Shown here: positions 6,675-6,743 of the stretch, in pieces
How positions within the stretch are numbered: the first letter of the stretch is position 1
How the letters are laid out: every line of letters starts with the position of its first letter
From: Dehalococcoidia bacterium
Lineage (GTDB): Bacteria; Chloroflexota; Dehalococcoidia; Dehalococcoidales; UBA3254
Reading direction: 5' to 3'
Assembly (NCBI GenBank): GCA_030691835.1
Contig: JAUYDO010000132.1
Coordinates: 1 to 6,743, forward strand
DNA: 6,743 bases
Position numbers and translations under genes: made by a program
The notes under the pieces: model-generated
Seen by the model: only the letters and a program-made list of their open reading frames with translations
Database searches by the model: none
Told to the model about the DNA's origin: nothing

Positions 6675-6743
6675 GTCATTCCCGCGAAGGCGGGAATCCA
6701 GTATCACCACCCCACCTGGATTCCGTATCAAGTACGGAATGAC
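6675..6743. repeat. Composite palindromic intergenic repeat (double hairpin, REP/MITE-like), may continue past the right edge
   Basis: There are two adjacent perfect hairpins: ATTCCCGC / GCGGGAAT (6678-6685 with 6690-6697, loop GAAG) and ATTCCGTA / TACGGAAT (6720-6727 with 6733-6740, loop TCAAG). In addition the two halves pair with each other: GGAATCCAG (6693-6701) with CTGGATTCC (6716-6724), and GTCATTCC (6675-6682) with GGAATGAC (6736-6743). The whole unit is thus an imperfect palindrome bounded by an 8-base inverted repeat. It encodes nothing. Such elements are often dispersed in many copies in a genome, but copy number cannot be seen here. It lies 66 bases after the UbiD-family stop and could stop or stabilise that transcript, though no T-run follows. 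The 66 bases before it (6609-6674) show no gene. Confidence 0.75.

Noticed and set aside
6675..6743. CRISPR array or classical Rho-independent terminator
   Set aside because: There is no repeat-spacer periodicity, and neither hairpin is followed by a T-run, so a palindromic intergenic repeat is the better description.

Overview
The window reads as a chromosomal segment of an anaerobic bacterium, with six protein genes and short gaps. The lineage cannot be fixed from sequence alone. My best guess is a Dehalococcoidia-type Chloroflexota or another subsurface anaerobe. That guess rests on a cytoplasmic molybdenum-iron-sulfur-NrfD oxidoreductase, a UbiD-type decarboxylase, strong AGGAGG-type ribosome sites, and a palindromic intergenic repeat of the ATTCCCGC/GCGGGAAT kind.

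Minus strand, read right to left: positions 4988-2247 encode a 913-residue molybdopterin (MopB/DMSO reductase family) catalytic subunit. Next come a 217-residue four-cluster ferredoxin subunit (2235-1582) and a 291-residue NrfD/PsrC-type membrane subunit (1569-694). These three are separated by only 11-12 bases, and each has a clear Shine-Dalgarno site, so together they form a complete three-part complex iron-sulfur molybdoenzyme. Directly behind it lies a 54-residue zinc-ribbon protein (662-498). After an 83-base gap comes the first 138 codons of rsmE, the 16S rRNA m3U1498 methyltransferase (414 to beyond position 1).

Plus strand: a 216-base divergent intergenic region (4989-5204) carries facing promoter candidates whose -35 boxes overlap, plus a repeated GTCAAC motif. 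It leads into a 467-residue UbiD-family prenyl-FMN decarboxylase (5205-6608, GTG start). After it, the last ~70 bases of the window hold a composite palindromic repeat.

Working model (inference): the catalytic subunit lacks a Tat signal, so its active site should face the cytoplasm and pass electrons through the Fe-S subunit to the quinone pool via the NrfD-like subunit. A cytoplasmic enzyme of this type beside a UbiD decarboxylase resembles anaerobic aromatic metabolism, for example phenylacetyl-CoA:acceptor oxidoreductase (PadBCD) and aryl (de)carboxylases. The two transcription units may be co-regulated from the shared region. The substrate of neither enzyme can be read from the sequence.
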